Source: WHTK01 sp963711035
Lineage (GTDB): Bacteria > Chloroflexota > Dehalococcoidia > DSTF01 > WHTK01
DNA: 64,000 nt
Direction: 5' to 3'
Assembly (NCBI GenBank): GCA_963711035.1
Contig: CAVQCN010000001.1
Coordinates: 1-64,000 of the forward strand
Position 1 is the stretch's first letter, and each line of letters begins with the position of its first letter. Below are positions 44,753 through 53,820 of the stretch, piece by piece. The notes beneath the pieces were generated by a model. That model searched no databases and had not been told where the DNA came from. It worked only from the letters and a program-made list of their open reading frames with translations. The translations under genes and the position numbers were made by a program.

Positions 44753-45252
44753 CGGTGACCCGCCTTTCTAGGAAAATGAATTCGACTTCACCATGCCAGC
44801 GCCCCCTCAGGCGGCTTGCTTTCGCCAGTAGCCGCCGCGCTTGCTCTGGTAGCGAGCTGGCGCAACCTTGCTGTATCGACCACGATCTCCACGGTATGAG
44901 TCGGCTCTCGCAAGAACGTGGGCCGCACGAGTGGCGACGGCACGGCACCTGGCGCACGGTCGGCTCAGATTGCAGACCGCGTCATGAAATGGGCACGTAT
45001 TCAATTGATCCTTCTTCCTCTCGCGGGGTCGCACGGATGTGAGCCCCAGGTCTACCCGTGTTGAGTTCGAACGTAAATTCGGCAGGAGCCGGGGCACCTG
45101 CTCCCGTCGCGCGGGTAGACAGTTCGCCAGATGCTCTGCAGCGGCTTATTGCACCGGAGGCAAAACGCTTCAGCAGGCTGGACGACTGGTTTCGCGCCAG
45201 TTGCCGTGCAAACGCGGCCAGGCGTGAAACCCAAGACAGCAAAGTGCAGCCA
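44753..45252. other. 500-bp region without a supported gene
   Basis: A leftward frame at 45052-45234 carries four Cys (CLRCN, CPGSC) and could be a zinc-ribbon remnant, but it has only a TTG start and no ribosome-binding site. Nothing else is visible. Confidence 0.35.
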
Positions 45253-45501
45253 TCACGAGCTTCCGACTTGGGGCTCGACACCGTGGTCAACAGTCACGAC
45301 ATGCTCGGCGTGCGCGCCGTTCACGTTGTCGGCGTGTTCCTCGAATTCGACCACCTGACCCACGTCTAGGGACGAGAACTCGACGGCTTCATCGAGGGAA
45401 GCCGTGTTGAAGAAGACCTCTCGATCGCCGCCTTGGGGTTTGATTCGGCCCCATGTCGAACCGTATGACTTCACGAGTTTCGTAACCGAGCCACGTGTCA
45501 T
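45253..45501 (-). CDS. Cold-shock-domain protein
   Basis: 82 aa from ATG 45501 with AAAGGAGAG upstream. MTRGSVTKLV, WGRIKP (RNP1-like), DREVFFNTASLDE (RNP2-like) and GQVVEFEEHA follow the cold-shock-domain order, though aromatic RNA-stacking residues are partly replaced. The open frame continues upstream through a hydrophobic segment (FFMAGIAVLILLAGFMALRH), so a membrane-anchored form starting at 45678 is possible. Confidence 0.75.
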   Translation of the reverse strand: MTRGSVTKLVKSYGSTWGRIKPQGGDREVFFNTASLDEAVEFSSLDVGQVVEFEEHADNVNGAHAEHVVTVDHGVEPQVGSS

Positions 45502-46027
45502 TTCAAAATCTCTCCTTTTCTCTCGCTCCCGACCCGCGCTTCGGAGCCCACGCAGATGGCGCAAAGCCATGAAGCCGGCGAGTAGGATAAGCACGGCTAT
45601 TCCAGCCATGAAGAAGTCTGTGCCGGTAGCGACAGCCGCTAGAGGCAGGGGTAGCTGAACGAATGCCAGGCTGCTCATGGTCGCTGTTTCCCTCTCAGGC
45701 GGCGATCACGACGCGATCTCGTGACGGAGAAAAACCTTGATGAACAGACATTCAGTTTCACTGGGTCTGTCCGACAAAGTTCAAAACGGACGAAAATCGT
45801 GACGGGAACGCCTTCTCTCTGATTCAGAGCTCAACAAGGTGGCCCGAAGGAGACAGAGAAGCGGCTTTAGGGAAAGCTAACGAGTCTGTGGTCTGGGGGT
45901 TCTTGGTCTCTTAGTATAGGTGAACGCGGGCCAAGTAGATAGGTGCCTTCAATCCTAGACATAGTCGGCACCACTAGCCAGAGCCATGGCTCTGGCTCTT
46001 CAGCACCGCTGTCAGGTTCGCAGCGGC
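45502..46027. other. 526-bp region with a long palindrome
   Basis: Holds the 22-bp palindrome at 45976 and, at its right part of the cold-shock gene leader, a possible membrane-segment-encoding extension (to 45678). No further gene seen. Confidence 0.4.
45976..45997. terminator. 22-bp perfect palindrome downstream of small ORF
   Basis: AGCCAGAGCCA/TGGCTCTGGCT, 30 bases past the stop of the 61-aa gene (46028, leftward). Terminator or mRNA-end hairpin; no long T run. Confidence 0.5.
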
Positions 46028-46213
46028 TTATTCCTTGTCGCCCGTGGCTTGTACGTGAGTCCGGCGCCGTTCTTGGTCGGCAGCCATCTCTGCCTCCATC
46101 CTTGCTCGAGTGTCTGCTCGCTCGTTCTCAGACTGAGCGGGCTCGAAGCCTCGCAGCGGTTGAACTTCAACCTTTTCTTTGGATTCACCAAAGAGCTTCT
46201 TGAAAATAGACAT
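46028..46213 (-). CDS. Small hypothetical protein, charged
   Basis: 61 aa, MSIFKKLFGESKEKVEVQPL, then an acidic/basic helix (ENERADTRARMEAEMAADQE). A perfect GGAGG lies 10 bases before the ATG, supporting a real gene. No known family; the amphipathic N-terminus could touch the membrane. Confidence 0.6.
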   Translation of the reverse strand: MSIFKKLFGESKEKVEVQPLRGFEPAQSENERADTRARMEAEMAADQERRRTHVQATGDKE

Positions 46214-46566
46214 GCTTATTTCGCCTCCATATATGATCAGTATATGGCATTATTGAACTGATGCATGGTCTATTTCGAAAGAATTAGCTACGGACTTACG
46301 CAGGGCAGCCGATCGAGATTTGTAGTATAATTGTGTAGCGGATGCTCGCGGTTACTCTACGCGGCCGCTGCAACGCCGTTCTCCCTCCGCCACTTCGGCC
46401 AGATACATCGGCCTGGCCTTCACGACGAAATGCCGAAGCCTGTCGAGTAGTCAACGGGCCAAACCAAGGAAGTCTCGCCTCCTCACATCCGATGATCGGC
46501 TGGAGTGGCGGCGTTCAGGGCTTCGCAGTTCCATTCGCCGTCGTGCGGGTGGGGAAGAAGTAACGC
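46214..46566. other. 353-bp intergenic region
   Basis: Divergent promoter space between the 61-aa gene and the 132-aa gene; AT-rich near 46225-46340, otherwise featureless. Confidence 0.4.
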
Positions 46567-46965
46567 ATGAAGTTATGGCGCAGACCGGGAACTTTTGTCA
46601 TGTTCATCGACGCTACCAGCGACGAGACCCTTCTCAGGATCGACACAGACCTTGAAGGCGTGACTTCCTTCACCTACCGGCTCTACAACAGCGATGGGAC
46701 TCTGGCAAGAGACTCCGAAGGGCCCCATGAGTATCCTCTCGGCGCCGAGATCCGAAGCGCAGACGACGAATTGCTGCTTTTCGTGCCCGTCGGCTTGACG
46801 GACGACATCCGCTACAGGCTCTACGCGAAAGGCGGCAAACTGATTACCTGCTCGGACGGCAAACGAACTCAAATACTGCTCGGCCTTCGCGTCGAAGGCA
46901 ACGCTCATCTTCCTGGCCGTCCCCCGGTGCGTCCCACCACTCCCAACAATTCAGCCAACCAGTAA
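46567..46965 (+). CDS. Hypothetical protein
   Basis: 132 aa, beta-strand-rich (MFIDATSDETLLRIDTDLEG, LYNSDGTLARDSEGPHEYPL, DDELLLFVPVGLTDDIRYRL), with a Pro-rich tail. No signal peptide and no recognised family. GGGGAAG lies before the ATG. Confidence 0.5.
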   Translation: MKLWRRPGTFVMFIDATSDETLLRIDTDLEGVTSFTYRLYNSDGTLARDSEGPHEYPLGAEIRSADDELLLFVPVGLTDDIRYRLYAKGGKLITCSDGKRTQILLGLRVEGNAHLPGRPPVRPTTPNNSANQ

Positions 46966-47031
46966 CACGGCCGTCGGCGAGGGAGATTCGACATCCCCTC
47001 CTCAGACGCGCCGATCCGAAAGTAGGACCTC

Positions 47032-47256
47032 ATGGACCACGGATACGAAACCGAAGCGAATCTTCGCTGCAAGGCGCGAACCAAGAAAGACCGCCAATGC
47101 TCACTCCCTGCGCTCAGAGGCATCGACCTCTGCGCCCTTCACGCCGGCCTGGCGAAGGCCAAGAACAAGCCAGGATTCGGAGATCCGCACGCTCTCGAAG
47201 CCTACAAGCGCGGAACGGCGCCGAAAACTGCCGCTCGCGCTGGCGCGCGGAGCTAA
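47032..47256 (+). CDS. Small Cys/His protein
   Basis: 74 aa with C-x9-C...C-x2-H pattern (LRCKARTKKDRQCSLPALRG, DLCALHAG), a probable zinc knuckle found in short actinobacterial and chloroflexal proteins, then a basic tail. AGTAGGA precedes the ATG. Function unknown. Confidence 0.6.
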   Translation: MDHGYETEANLRCKARTKKDRQCSLPALRGIDLCALHAGLAKAKNKPGFGDPHALEAYKRGTAPKTAARAGARS

Positions 47257-47335
47257 CTCGGGCATCCAAAGAAATCCGGCTTCATCTGCTGACCTCAATC
47301 ATGATGACTCCGAGCTCAATGCCTTCTGATGCTAG

Positions 47336-47426
47336 AATCGCGTTGCTCAGGTTCGGTAGCAGCCTGCATCCGACTCGGAGAATTACCAAGGAGGGAGTCG
47401 CGAGTTCAACCTCGTCTCCCGCTCCA
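47336..47426 (+). repeat. tRNA-like repeat, copy 2
   Basis: 91 bp, seven differences from copy 1 at 27727, one of them a missing G in the TTCGAAC loop. Again ends CTCCCGCTCCA and is followed by a terminator hairpin. Same orientation as copy 1, 19.6 kb apart. Confidence 0.7.
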
Positions 47427-47435
47427 GACGAAATC

Positions 47436-47464
47436 AAAGCGCACGGCCGTTGGCCGTGCGCTTT
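47436..47464. terminator. Terminator-like hairpin after tRNA-like repeat 2
   Basis: AAAGCGCACGGCC and GGCCGTGCGCTTT form a 13-bp perfect stem, loop GTT, with CTATT after it. Could end transcripts from either side. Confidence 0.7.
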
Positions 47465-47599
47465 CTATTGGAAGTACAAGCCTCCATCGGCAGACGACTG
47501 AGCCCGCAGAGCAAGAGCGAGAGCCCGGTTAGCGGCCGGCCTCGCGCTCACGAGGCGTATTGGCAGGCTTGAGCGCACCGGTCAAGCGCGCAAGGGCGA

Positions 47600-48502
47600 C
47601 TATCGGTTTCGCAGTCGAGGATCGAGCCAGTCGCGAAGGGCATCCCCGAAGAGGTTGAAACTGAGGACCGCGACACTGATCGCGCAAATCGGCACGACTG
47701 CCGTCCACCAGGCCTTCTGCCAGACAGGCCGCATTTCTTGAAGCATGCGGCCCCAGCTTGGATGGGCGGCGTTCGACACCCCCAGCCCGAGGAAGCTCAA
47801 CCCTGACTCCAGAAGCACCGCGATACCGATCTGGATGCTGGCCGTAATGATGATCGTGGGTATGACACTCGGGAACACGTGTCGGATCATGATCCGCGGC
47901 GGGGTCGCCCCAATCGATACCGCCGCTTCGATGAACGCCTGGCCCCGAACGGCAATCACAGCGGCGCGAACGATTCGCGCCGCTGGCGGCATCATGACAA
48001 TGCCAATCGCCAACGCCACGCTAAGGAAGGTCGGATGGAAGATCGTCAAGAAAAAGATCGCGAAGATGAGGGCAGGAAAGGCGAGCATCACATCAAGTAA
48101 GCGGCTGATGACCATGTCCACTCTGCCGCCGAGATACCCACTCAGGACGCCGAGAACGATGCTGATGACGGTCGTCAGCAGGACAGCAATGAACGAGATG
48201 CCAAGCGTGACCTGCGCGCCGTAAAGAATCCTACTGAAGATATCGCGGAACAGGTTGTCTGTGCCGAATGGGAACGCACGACTTGGCGCCTGAAGCAGAG
48301 GAAAGTTCGTTGCTTCCGCCGAGTGAGGGGCAATCGTTGGTCCGAAGATCGCCGCCAGGATGAGGAGAATACTGACCAGGGCGGAAAGGAACCCTACCGG
48401 ATTTCGCAAGACCGCCTTGCCGAACGCCGTGATTCGCTTGGCCAGCGATCGCTTGGCCGAGCCTGCTCCGAACGACTCGAGCGTCACGGCCTCGTTGATC
48501 AT
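47600..48502 (-). CDS. ABC importer permease, DppC type (second importer)
   Basis: 300 aa. N-terminal membrane segment VGFLSALVSILLILAAIFGP, then FPFGTDNLFRDIFSRILYGAQ (DppC signature, with LFRD replacing the common LGRD), EAA loop AAVSIGATPPRIMIRHVFPS and C-terminus LRDWLDPRLRNR. The ATG overlaps the stop of the upstream DppB-type gene. No ATPase gene follows; the tRNA-like repeat lies downstream. Confidence 0.93.
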   Translation of the reverse strand: MINEAVTLESFGAGSAKRSLAKRITAFGKAVLRNPVGFLSALVSILLILAAIFGPTIAPHSAEATNFPLLQAPSRAFPFGTDNLFRDIFSRILYGAQVTLGISFIAVLLTTVISIVLGVLSGYLGGRVDMVISRLLDVMLAFPALIFAIFFLTIFHPTFLSVALAIGIVMMPPAARIVRAAVIAVRGQAFIEAAVSIGATPPRIMIRHVFPSVIPTIIITASIQIGIAVLLESGLSFLGLGVSNAAHPSWGRMLQEMRPVWQKAWWTAVVPICAISVAVLSFNLFGDALRDWLDPRLRNR

Positions 48503-49476
48503 ATGTACTTCACTCTCGGATCGAGCCAGGTGTAGCTCACGTCGATGAGCAAATTGACCAGGATAACGATTATTGCCGTAACGAGGACGATGGCCTGAAC
48601 CGTGGGATAGTCCTTGGACAGCACCGAATTGATCGTGAGAGTACCCAGACCCGGCAGGCCGAAGACTCGCTCGACAATGACGGTTCCACTGAGCAGGCCA
48701 CCCAGCTGAACGCCCAGCAGCGTCACCACGGGCAAGATGCCGTTCTTTAGCGCATGCCTGACAATCACCGTTCGCCCGGTCAGGCCCTTGGCTCGCGCCG
48801 TTCGGATATAGTCCTGGCGAAGAACGTCAAGGAGCGCCGAGCGGGTGAAGCGGGCTATTCCCGCACTGAGAGCTAATCCGATAGAAATGGCCGGCAGGTA
48901 GAGCTGTTCCAAGTTCTTGATCGGGTCAACCCAGAAGTTCGAGTAGCCGAGCGGCGGCCCGTACCCCCACCACTTCGCGGGGAACGTGATGAGCACCGTT
49001 GCCACGCCGAAGCTCGGGATCGAGAGCCAGCCAATCATGATGAAGCGTAGGAGGTTGTCCGGCCATCGATTCTGGTAAATGGCCGACGCTGTGCCGGACG
49101 GAATGCCGGAAATGATGCCGAAGGCCATGGCAAGCAGCGTGATCTCGAGCGTCACAGGGAGGCGGCGGATGATCTCTCGAGACACCGGCTCATGGGTCGT
49201 GATTGAGTTTGAGAAGTTGCCCTGCAGCACGCCTTCGGGGCCGCCCGCGAACCACGAGAGGCCTGACCAGTGCATGTATTGCGTCACCACAGGCTCATCC
49301 AGCCCCAACTCATGATTGATGGTGTCGCACTGGGCTTCACCCGGGATATCTTGCGAGCTGAGGAGCAGACGGCAGACATCGCCCGGGATGAGCCGGACGC
49401 CGATGAAGACCACAATGCTTACGGCAATAAGCACCGGGAAGGCCAGCAGAACGCGCTTCGTGATATAGGCTGTCAT
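48499..49476 (-). CDS. ABC importer permease, DppB type (second importer)
   Basis: 325 aa, six membrane segments. N-terminus MTAYITKRVLLAFPVLIAVS, LGLDEPVVTQYMHW, EAA loop DYIRTARAKGLTGRTVIVRH and C-terminus TWLDPRVKYI. Between it and the upstream binding-protein gene lies a 20-bp perfect hairpin, expected to make the permease less abundant than the binding protein. Confidence 0.93.
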   Translation of the reverse strand: MTAYITKRVLLAFPVLIAVSIVVFIGVRLIPGDVCRLLLSSQDIPGEAQCDTINHELGLDEPVVTQYMHWSGLSWFAGGPEGVLQGNFSNSITTHEPVSREIIRRLPVTLEITLLAMAFGIISGIPSGTASAIYQNRWPDNLLRFIMIGWLSIPSFGVATVLITFPAKWWGYGPPLGYSNFWVDPIKNLEQLYLPAISIGLALSAGIARFTRSALLDVLRQDYIRTARAKGLTGRTVIVRHALKNGILPVVTLLGVQLGGLLSGTVIVERVFGLPGLGTLTINSVLSKDYPTVQAIVLVTAIIVILVNLLIDVSYTWLDPRVKYI

Positions 49477-49522
49477 ATTTACGAAAAGCTACGTAGTTCG
49501 TGGCCGAACACGGAGTTCACGC

Positions 49523-49567
49523 AGCTTCTTTCGAGCCTCGGAGGGTATCCGAGGCTCGAAAGAAGCT
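49523..49567. terminator. 20-bp perfect stem-loop between binding-protein and permease genes
   Basis: Arms 49523-49542 and 49548-49567, loop GGGTA, no mismatch. No T run follows in the leftward direction, so message stabilisation or attenuation is likelier than full termination. Confidence 0.7.
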
Positions 49568-49586
49568 GGGCCCGAGTATACCGCTC

Positions 49587-51308
49587 CTATGCAAGCCACC
49601 ACTGTCGCATGTACGAGCACTCGCCGTGGTAGTACCACACGGGTATGACGCAGTTCTGCAGGTTAGGTGTCGTGAAGTAGTTGATGGTGTACGAGACCCA
49701 CGGAATGCGATACATCTTGTCGGCCATGATCTGCGCCGCTTGCTGCATGGTTGCCTTGCGGTCGTCGAAATTGATCTGACCGAGCTGCTTCTCCATCAAG
49801 GCACTCAGATCCGGGTCGTTGATATGTCCAACGTTCGGCGTCGGCGTGGAGGTGATGCCCTCCGGTGGCGACCAGTAGGCCGCGTACCAGGCATTGCCCG
49901 GCACCTCGCGCTGCAGCCCGAACTGGAAGCACATGCCGTCGTAGTTGCCAATCGCGAAACTGGTGGAAGCCTTGGTGTTGTTCATCTCGTTGTCACTGAC
50001 GTTGGCGATGCCAAGCTGCTTCCAGTTCGCTTCCATGAGGGTGATCGGGTCCACGATGCCCGCCCCGGTGTAGGTCGGGTCGTAGTGGCTGTACGTGGTC
50101 TCGATCGGATCGGTAATGCCGGCCGCGCTCAGGAGCTGCTTTGCCGCCTGGGGATCGTAGGTAAAGTACTTGGCCGCATCGCCCAATTCGCTGGGCTTCT
50201 TGAAGCCCCATTTCGTGCCCATGGTCGTCGCGAAGACCTGGTCCACCTGCCCGGCGCCTTCGAAAACGCCCTGGTTGATCTTGTCGCGGTCCGTGGTCAT
50301 GCTCAGCGCCTGTCGGACGCGCTCGTCATCGAACGGCTTCTGGTCGACGCGCATGACCGTCGTGCTGGGGGCATACCCGTAAGCCCACAACGTCGCGTCT
50401 GGCCGCGCGTCCTTGATCCGGTCGCGGCTCTTTTCATCGAACCAGAAGGTAATGTCCACGTCTTTGTTCGTGAAGTCTGCGATTTGCTTCTCCGGGTCCG
50501 TAATCTCTTGCAAGTCAATCTCATCGAGATAGGGAGCGCCGTCGTAGAAGTCAGGATTCTTCTTGACCGTCGTTCGTACGTCGGGAATGCGGTCGCCCCA
50601 GACGAACGGACCGCTACCCATCATCTTCTCGGCCGCCTGGGAGGTCTCGTAGAACTCCTTTGCCACGATGAACGCATCGTTAGAGCCGACCACGGAGTGC
50701 AGTGTCTCGGCGTAGGGCTGCTTCGTGACGAGCACCACGGTCTGGTCGTCAGGCGCATCCACGTGATCCATGAAGTTCCAGTTGGCCTTGCGGGTCGACT
50801 TGTCGCCATTGGCCAGCAGCTCGAAGCTGTATTTCACGTCCTCGGCGACGACCTTGCGCCCGTTGTGGAACTTCGCGTCCTTGAGCTTGAAGACGTACGT
50901 AACGTCATCCGAAATCTCAGGCATTGCCTGGGCCAAACCCGGGACGAAGTTGATGTCGATGCCGTTGGATGGAGGCAAGCCAAAGTCCCAATCGAGCAGG
51001 CTGCTGTGGACCAGGCTGGCGCAAAACGTGTTGTTTGCGTTTGGTGTCGTGGCGATCAGGCAGTTGGTGAGCGATCCGGCCACCTGGTGGACGACCTTGC
51101 CGCCCTGCTTCGGCTGGCCAGTAGCCTGAGCGGCCGGCGACGATCCGGCTGCTGGACTCGATCCGCCGCTGGACGACTTGTTGTCGTTGCTGCTGCCACA
51201 GCCAATCAGGCTCAACGCGGCGATACCGCCACCGGCGGCCATGGCGCCCTGCAATGCCTTCCGACGGCTAAAAGCGCGTTTGCTCCAGTAGTTCATCAGG
51301 TCAGCCAT
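49587..51308 (-). CDS. ABC importer solute-binding lipoprotein, family 5 (second importer)
   Basis: 573 aa from ATG 51308, chosen for GGGAGGATAGTC before it and the signal sequence that follows: RR at 15-16, AALSLIGC with lipobox Cys37, then a Ser/Gly/Pro-rich linker. The SBP_bac_5 domain has AKFHNGRKVVAEDVKYSFEL, KNPDFYDGAPYLDEIDLQ and VRQALSMTTDRDKINQGVF. Related in build to the protein at 19009 but diverged. Begins the operon that continues with two permeases. Confidence 0.93.
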   Translation of the reverse strand: MADLMNYWSKRAFSRRKALQGAMAAGGGIAALSLIGCGSSNDNKSSSGGSSPAAGSSPAAQATGQPKQGGKVVHQVAGSLTNCLIATTPNANNTFCASLVHSSLLDWDFGLPPSNGIDINFVPGLAQAMPEISDDVTYVFKLKDAKFHNGRKVVAEDVKYSFELLANGDKSTRKANWNFMDHVDAPDDQTVVLVTKQPYAETLHSVVGSNDAFIVAKEFYETSQAAEKMMGSGPFVWGDRIPDVRTTVKKNPDFYDGAPYLDEIDLQEITDPEKQIADFTNKDVDITFWFDEKSRDRIKDARPDATLWAYGYAPSTTVMRVDQKPFDDERVRQALSMTTDRDKINQGVFEGAGQVDQVFATTMGTKWGFKKPSELGDAAKYFTYDPQAAKQLLSAAGITDPIETTYSHYDPTYTGAGIVDPITLMEANWKQLGIANVSDNEMNNTKASTSFAIGNYDGMCFQFGLQREVPGNAWYAAYWSPPEGITSTPTPNVGHINDPDLSALMEKQLGQINFDDRKATMQQAAQIMADKMYRIPWVSYTINYFTTPNLQNCVIPVWYYHGECSYMRQWWLA

Positions 51309-51572
51309 GACTATCCTCCCAGTGCTGCCCCACGGCCTGTTCTCCCCACCAAGGGGTACAATCCTATTGGCTGGCAGGGTAAGAGGAGATATTAGCCCTG
51401 GCAAATTGATCAATTACATAAGGCTATCGCTGGCTGTGATGTAGATCGAGTCCGTTCCAACCTCTTCCGCGGCCCTCTCCGAGCCTCCATTAGATTCGAA
51501 ATCCGCCTCTCGACCCGCTACCCATGCCCTCCGCGGAACGAGAAGCGCGCACCCAACCGAGTGACAAAGCCA

Positions 51573-51613
51573 CGAGGCATATCGACCGGCATGAATACGG
51601 TCGATATGCCTCG
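51573..51613. terminator. 16-bp perfect stem-loop
   Basis: CGAGGCATATCGACCG (51573-51588) with its exact complement at 51598-51613, 9-base loop. It lies downstream of the DUF3500 gene and upstream of the binding-protein gene, so it probably ends DUF3500 transcripts. Confidence 0.7.
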
Positions 51614-51674
51614 CGCCGTGGGAACCCAACGGCCTTGAGCGCTGAAGGGCGTCGCTCGCCCTTCGAACGCTGCG

Positions 51675-52826
51675 TCAGCGCGGGACGGTGCTCTGAACGC
51701 GAGTCTCGACGTACGGCAGGTGTTCCTGCGCGTAGTGGCGCATGAGCAGGTCGTCGCCGAAGTCGTTCTCGGGATCGCGCCAGACGGTGTGGATGTGCGT
51801 GCCCTCGTCGGGCATGCCGCCGCCCTTCTGCGCGTTCTCGAACTCGACCAGGAACTCGGGGCCCTGGATCCGGTAGTAGTGGGGCTTGTAGCGCTCCGTT
51901 TGCCCCGCCCACGCGAACGTGAAGTTCTCGAGGCCGAGGGCGTTGATCCGCTCCATGTGCTTTGCCGCGGCCTCGTCAGGCAGCCGGTTGACGTACCCCT
52001 GAATCAGCGCCTTGAATTTCTCCAGTAGCGGCTCCGACAGCGCCGACCCGGGCACTCCCTTCGCCTCCGACCGGATCCAGCGCAGCATCTCGCGGTCGTG
52101 GTCGGAGATGATGTAGTTGTCGAAGCCCAGCTCGTGGTCGGCGGGCCATTCTTCTTGTCCCAGCTTGGGAACGACCCTGGTGACGAAGTCGGGCGGCGCC
52201 ACGTCGTGGATGACGGCGCGCTGGCGCAGCTCCGGGTCAAGCGAGTACAACAGGTCGAAGCCCCGGTCCTCGTCGTCCTTCATGGGCGCGAAGACGCCGA
52301 ACTCGTGCGGCTCTGCGCCGAACAGCATCGGTGTGTGTGCCAGGCAGTAACCGTCGATGATCGTGTAGTTGAGCGATACGTGGTGCCCCACCATGCGCCA
52401 TCCCCACGTCTGCTCCGCGTGAGGATGACCAAAGAAGCTGAAGAGGTACTTGCCGGAGTGGCGCGTCTCTTCAGCGACGATGCCCATTCGCCCCTTGTTC
52501 AGTTCTCGCAGCACGTTCTCGAAGCTCATGATCGAGGTCACCTGCGAGTAGCCGGTAAGGCTGAGCCCGCTCGCGATCAGCTCCTGGGCAAGCACCTGCT
52601 GGCGGTTGTCCATCTCCCTCAGCGGCAGACCGTTGGGGCGATACTTCGGGATGAAGTCCCAGTCTCGCCGCTCCGACTCGTTCATGAAGTCGAACTGTGC
52701 TCGCGCCAACTGGTCAGGCCTGAGATTACTGAGCAGGGCATCGGCCGCCGCGCGCATCCGTCCCGTGACCGGCCGGACGTCGAACCTGGGGTCCAGGGCC
52801 GGGGTTGACTGCTGCATGTTTGTCAT
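51675..52826 (-). CDS. DUF3500 family protein
   Basis: 383 aa. Family features: FDFMNESERRDWDFIPKYRP, GLPLREMDNRQQ, YLFSFFGHPHAEQTWGWRMVGHH, HVSLNYTIIDG, YYRIQGPEFLVEFENAQ and a C-terminal HIHTVWRDPENDFGDDLL. Several conserved His and Glu suggest a metal site, but no activity is known to me for the family. No signal peptide is seen. ATG 52826 follows GAGGTATCAA. Neighbouring importer suggests a catabolic role. Confidence 0.88.
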   Translation of the reverse strand: MTNMQQSTPALDPRFDVRPVTGRMRAAADALLSNLRPDQLARAQFDFMNESERRDWDFIPKYRPNGLPLREMDNRQQVLAQELIASGLSLTGYSQVTSIMSFENVLRELNKGRMGIVAEETRHSGKYLFSFFGHPHAEQTWGWRMVGHHVSLNYTIIDGYCLAHTPMLFGAEPHEFGVFAPMKDDEDRGFDLLYSLDPELRQRAVIHDVAPPDFVTRVVPKLGQEEWPADHELGFDNYIISDHDREMLRWIRSEAKGVPGSALSEPLLEKFKALIQGYVNRLPDEAAAKHMERINALGLENFTFAWAGQTERYKPHYYRIQGPEFLVEFENAQKGGGMPDEGTHIHTVWRDPENDFGDDLLMRHYAQEHLPYVETRVQSTVPR

Positions 52827-52945
52827 TTGATACCTCGTCTCAGAAGTTTGTCTTTATGGGGCCGGTGCGATCATTGCCACGCGGAATCAGGCCTGTCAAT
52901 GAGACCAGGCCGGAATGGAAGATGCCTGTGAGAAGCACAGCGCCG

Positions 52946-53320
52946 TCAGTTCGGGACGGGAACGCGGGACGCTTGAAAGGCGATCTGCTGCCAGCTGCCG
53001 TCGTTGCGGCGCCAGACCTGGATCACTTCTGCTTCGGTGCTGCCGGCCTGATTCGGGGTGCGGTTGAACATCCGGCCGTTGATGACCGCAGTGTCGCCGT
53101 AGAGGCGGACGCCGAGGCTGCCTCGCTCCGTCACACGAGGATTGGCTTTGACGTGCTTGAGGTACGCTTCTCGGTCCTGGACGTTGCCGTTCATGTGCGT
53201 ATGCGTCAGGTCCGGCGCCAGTAGCTTTTCCAATGCAGGCCAGTCCTGCTCCGAGATTGCCCGGCAGCGCTCCGCCTCGAGGCCCAGTATCTGCTGGATT
53301 GTTTCCTCGTTCGATGACAT
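52946..53320 (-). CDS. SnoaL/NTF2-like protein (DUF4440 type)
   Basis: 124 aa, alpha-beta cone fold. IQQILGLEAERCRAISEQDW (helices), LEKLLAPDLTHTHMNGNVQD, YGDTAVINGRMFNRT and the closing strands VIQVWRRNDGSWQQIAFQAS are typical of DUF4440. AGGGAGGTCGCT precedes ATG. Members act as small-molecule isomerases, hydratases or binding proteins; the ligand is unknown. It may share transcription with DUF3500, 119 bases downstream. Confidence 0.85.
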   Translation of the reverse strand: MSSNEETIQQILGLEAERCRAISEQDWPALEKLLAPDLTHTHMNGNVQDREAYLKHVKANPRVTERGSLGVRLYGDTAVINGRMFNRTPNQAGSTEAEVIQVWRRNDGSWQQIAFQASRVPVPN

Positions 53321-53820
53321 AGCGACCTCCCTGAGATAACGCTGCCCGAATGCCCGTGCACCGAGGCGTTCATAGACCGCTGAACGGCGCGGAACTCACC
53401 GGGTCATCGAGCCCTGACCCGCTTGACGGCCGCTGAATGCCCGCAAGGATAAGGGCACGTCAAAAGCCCAGAGCAAATCGATTCTAATGATTTGGAACAT
53501 CACCAAGGCAAATGGCGGGCACTCTTCCCCAGCGATTCTGCCGGATCATGCACAAAAGGGATTCCAACTATTCCCAAAATCTACTAGTGTTCCTGAACTG
53601 GTCTCTCTAGATTGCCACAGGCACGGGAGTTCCCTGGGACCTGTCCATTATTTGGGGCCAAATGTGGCGTCTCTCAGTGAGCTTCCCTGCTTCTTCATAC
53701 ATATTCGCCTCTTAACGAGAGGACAATCTTGCATTTGACCAGTTGACTACATAGTAGGCTCTTCTACCCACCCGATAGGCACGCTTCCTGGATAGCTATA
53801 CGAGACGGAGAGGTGGAATC
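53321..53820. other. 500-bp divergent intergenic region
   Basis: AT-richer than the surroundings. Control space between the SnoaL-like gene (leftward) and MetE-like gene 1 (rightward). No gene, palindromic operator or RNA motif recognised. Confidence 0.45.

Noticed and set aside
45052..45234. 60-aa Cys-rich (zinc-ribbon-like) gene on the - strand
   Set aside because: Only a TTG start, no ribosome-binding site, and Cys spacing does not match a known ribbon.
45755..45785. Additional GGACAGA-type operator at GGGTCTGTCCGACAAAG
   Set aside because: Half-sites are in the opposite order and do not form the 15-base palindrome.
49500..51395. 631-codon open frame on the + strand
   Set aside because: Exact antisense shadow of the family 5 binding-protein gene, a GC-rich third-codon effect; no domain likeness.
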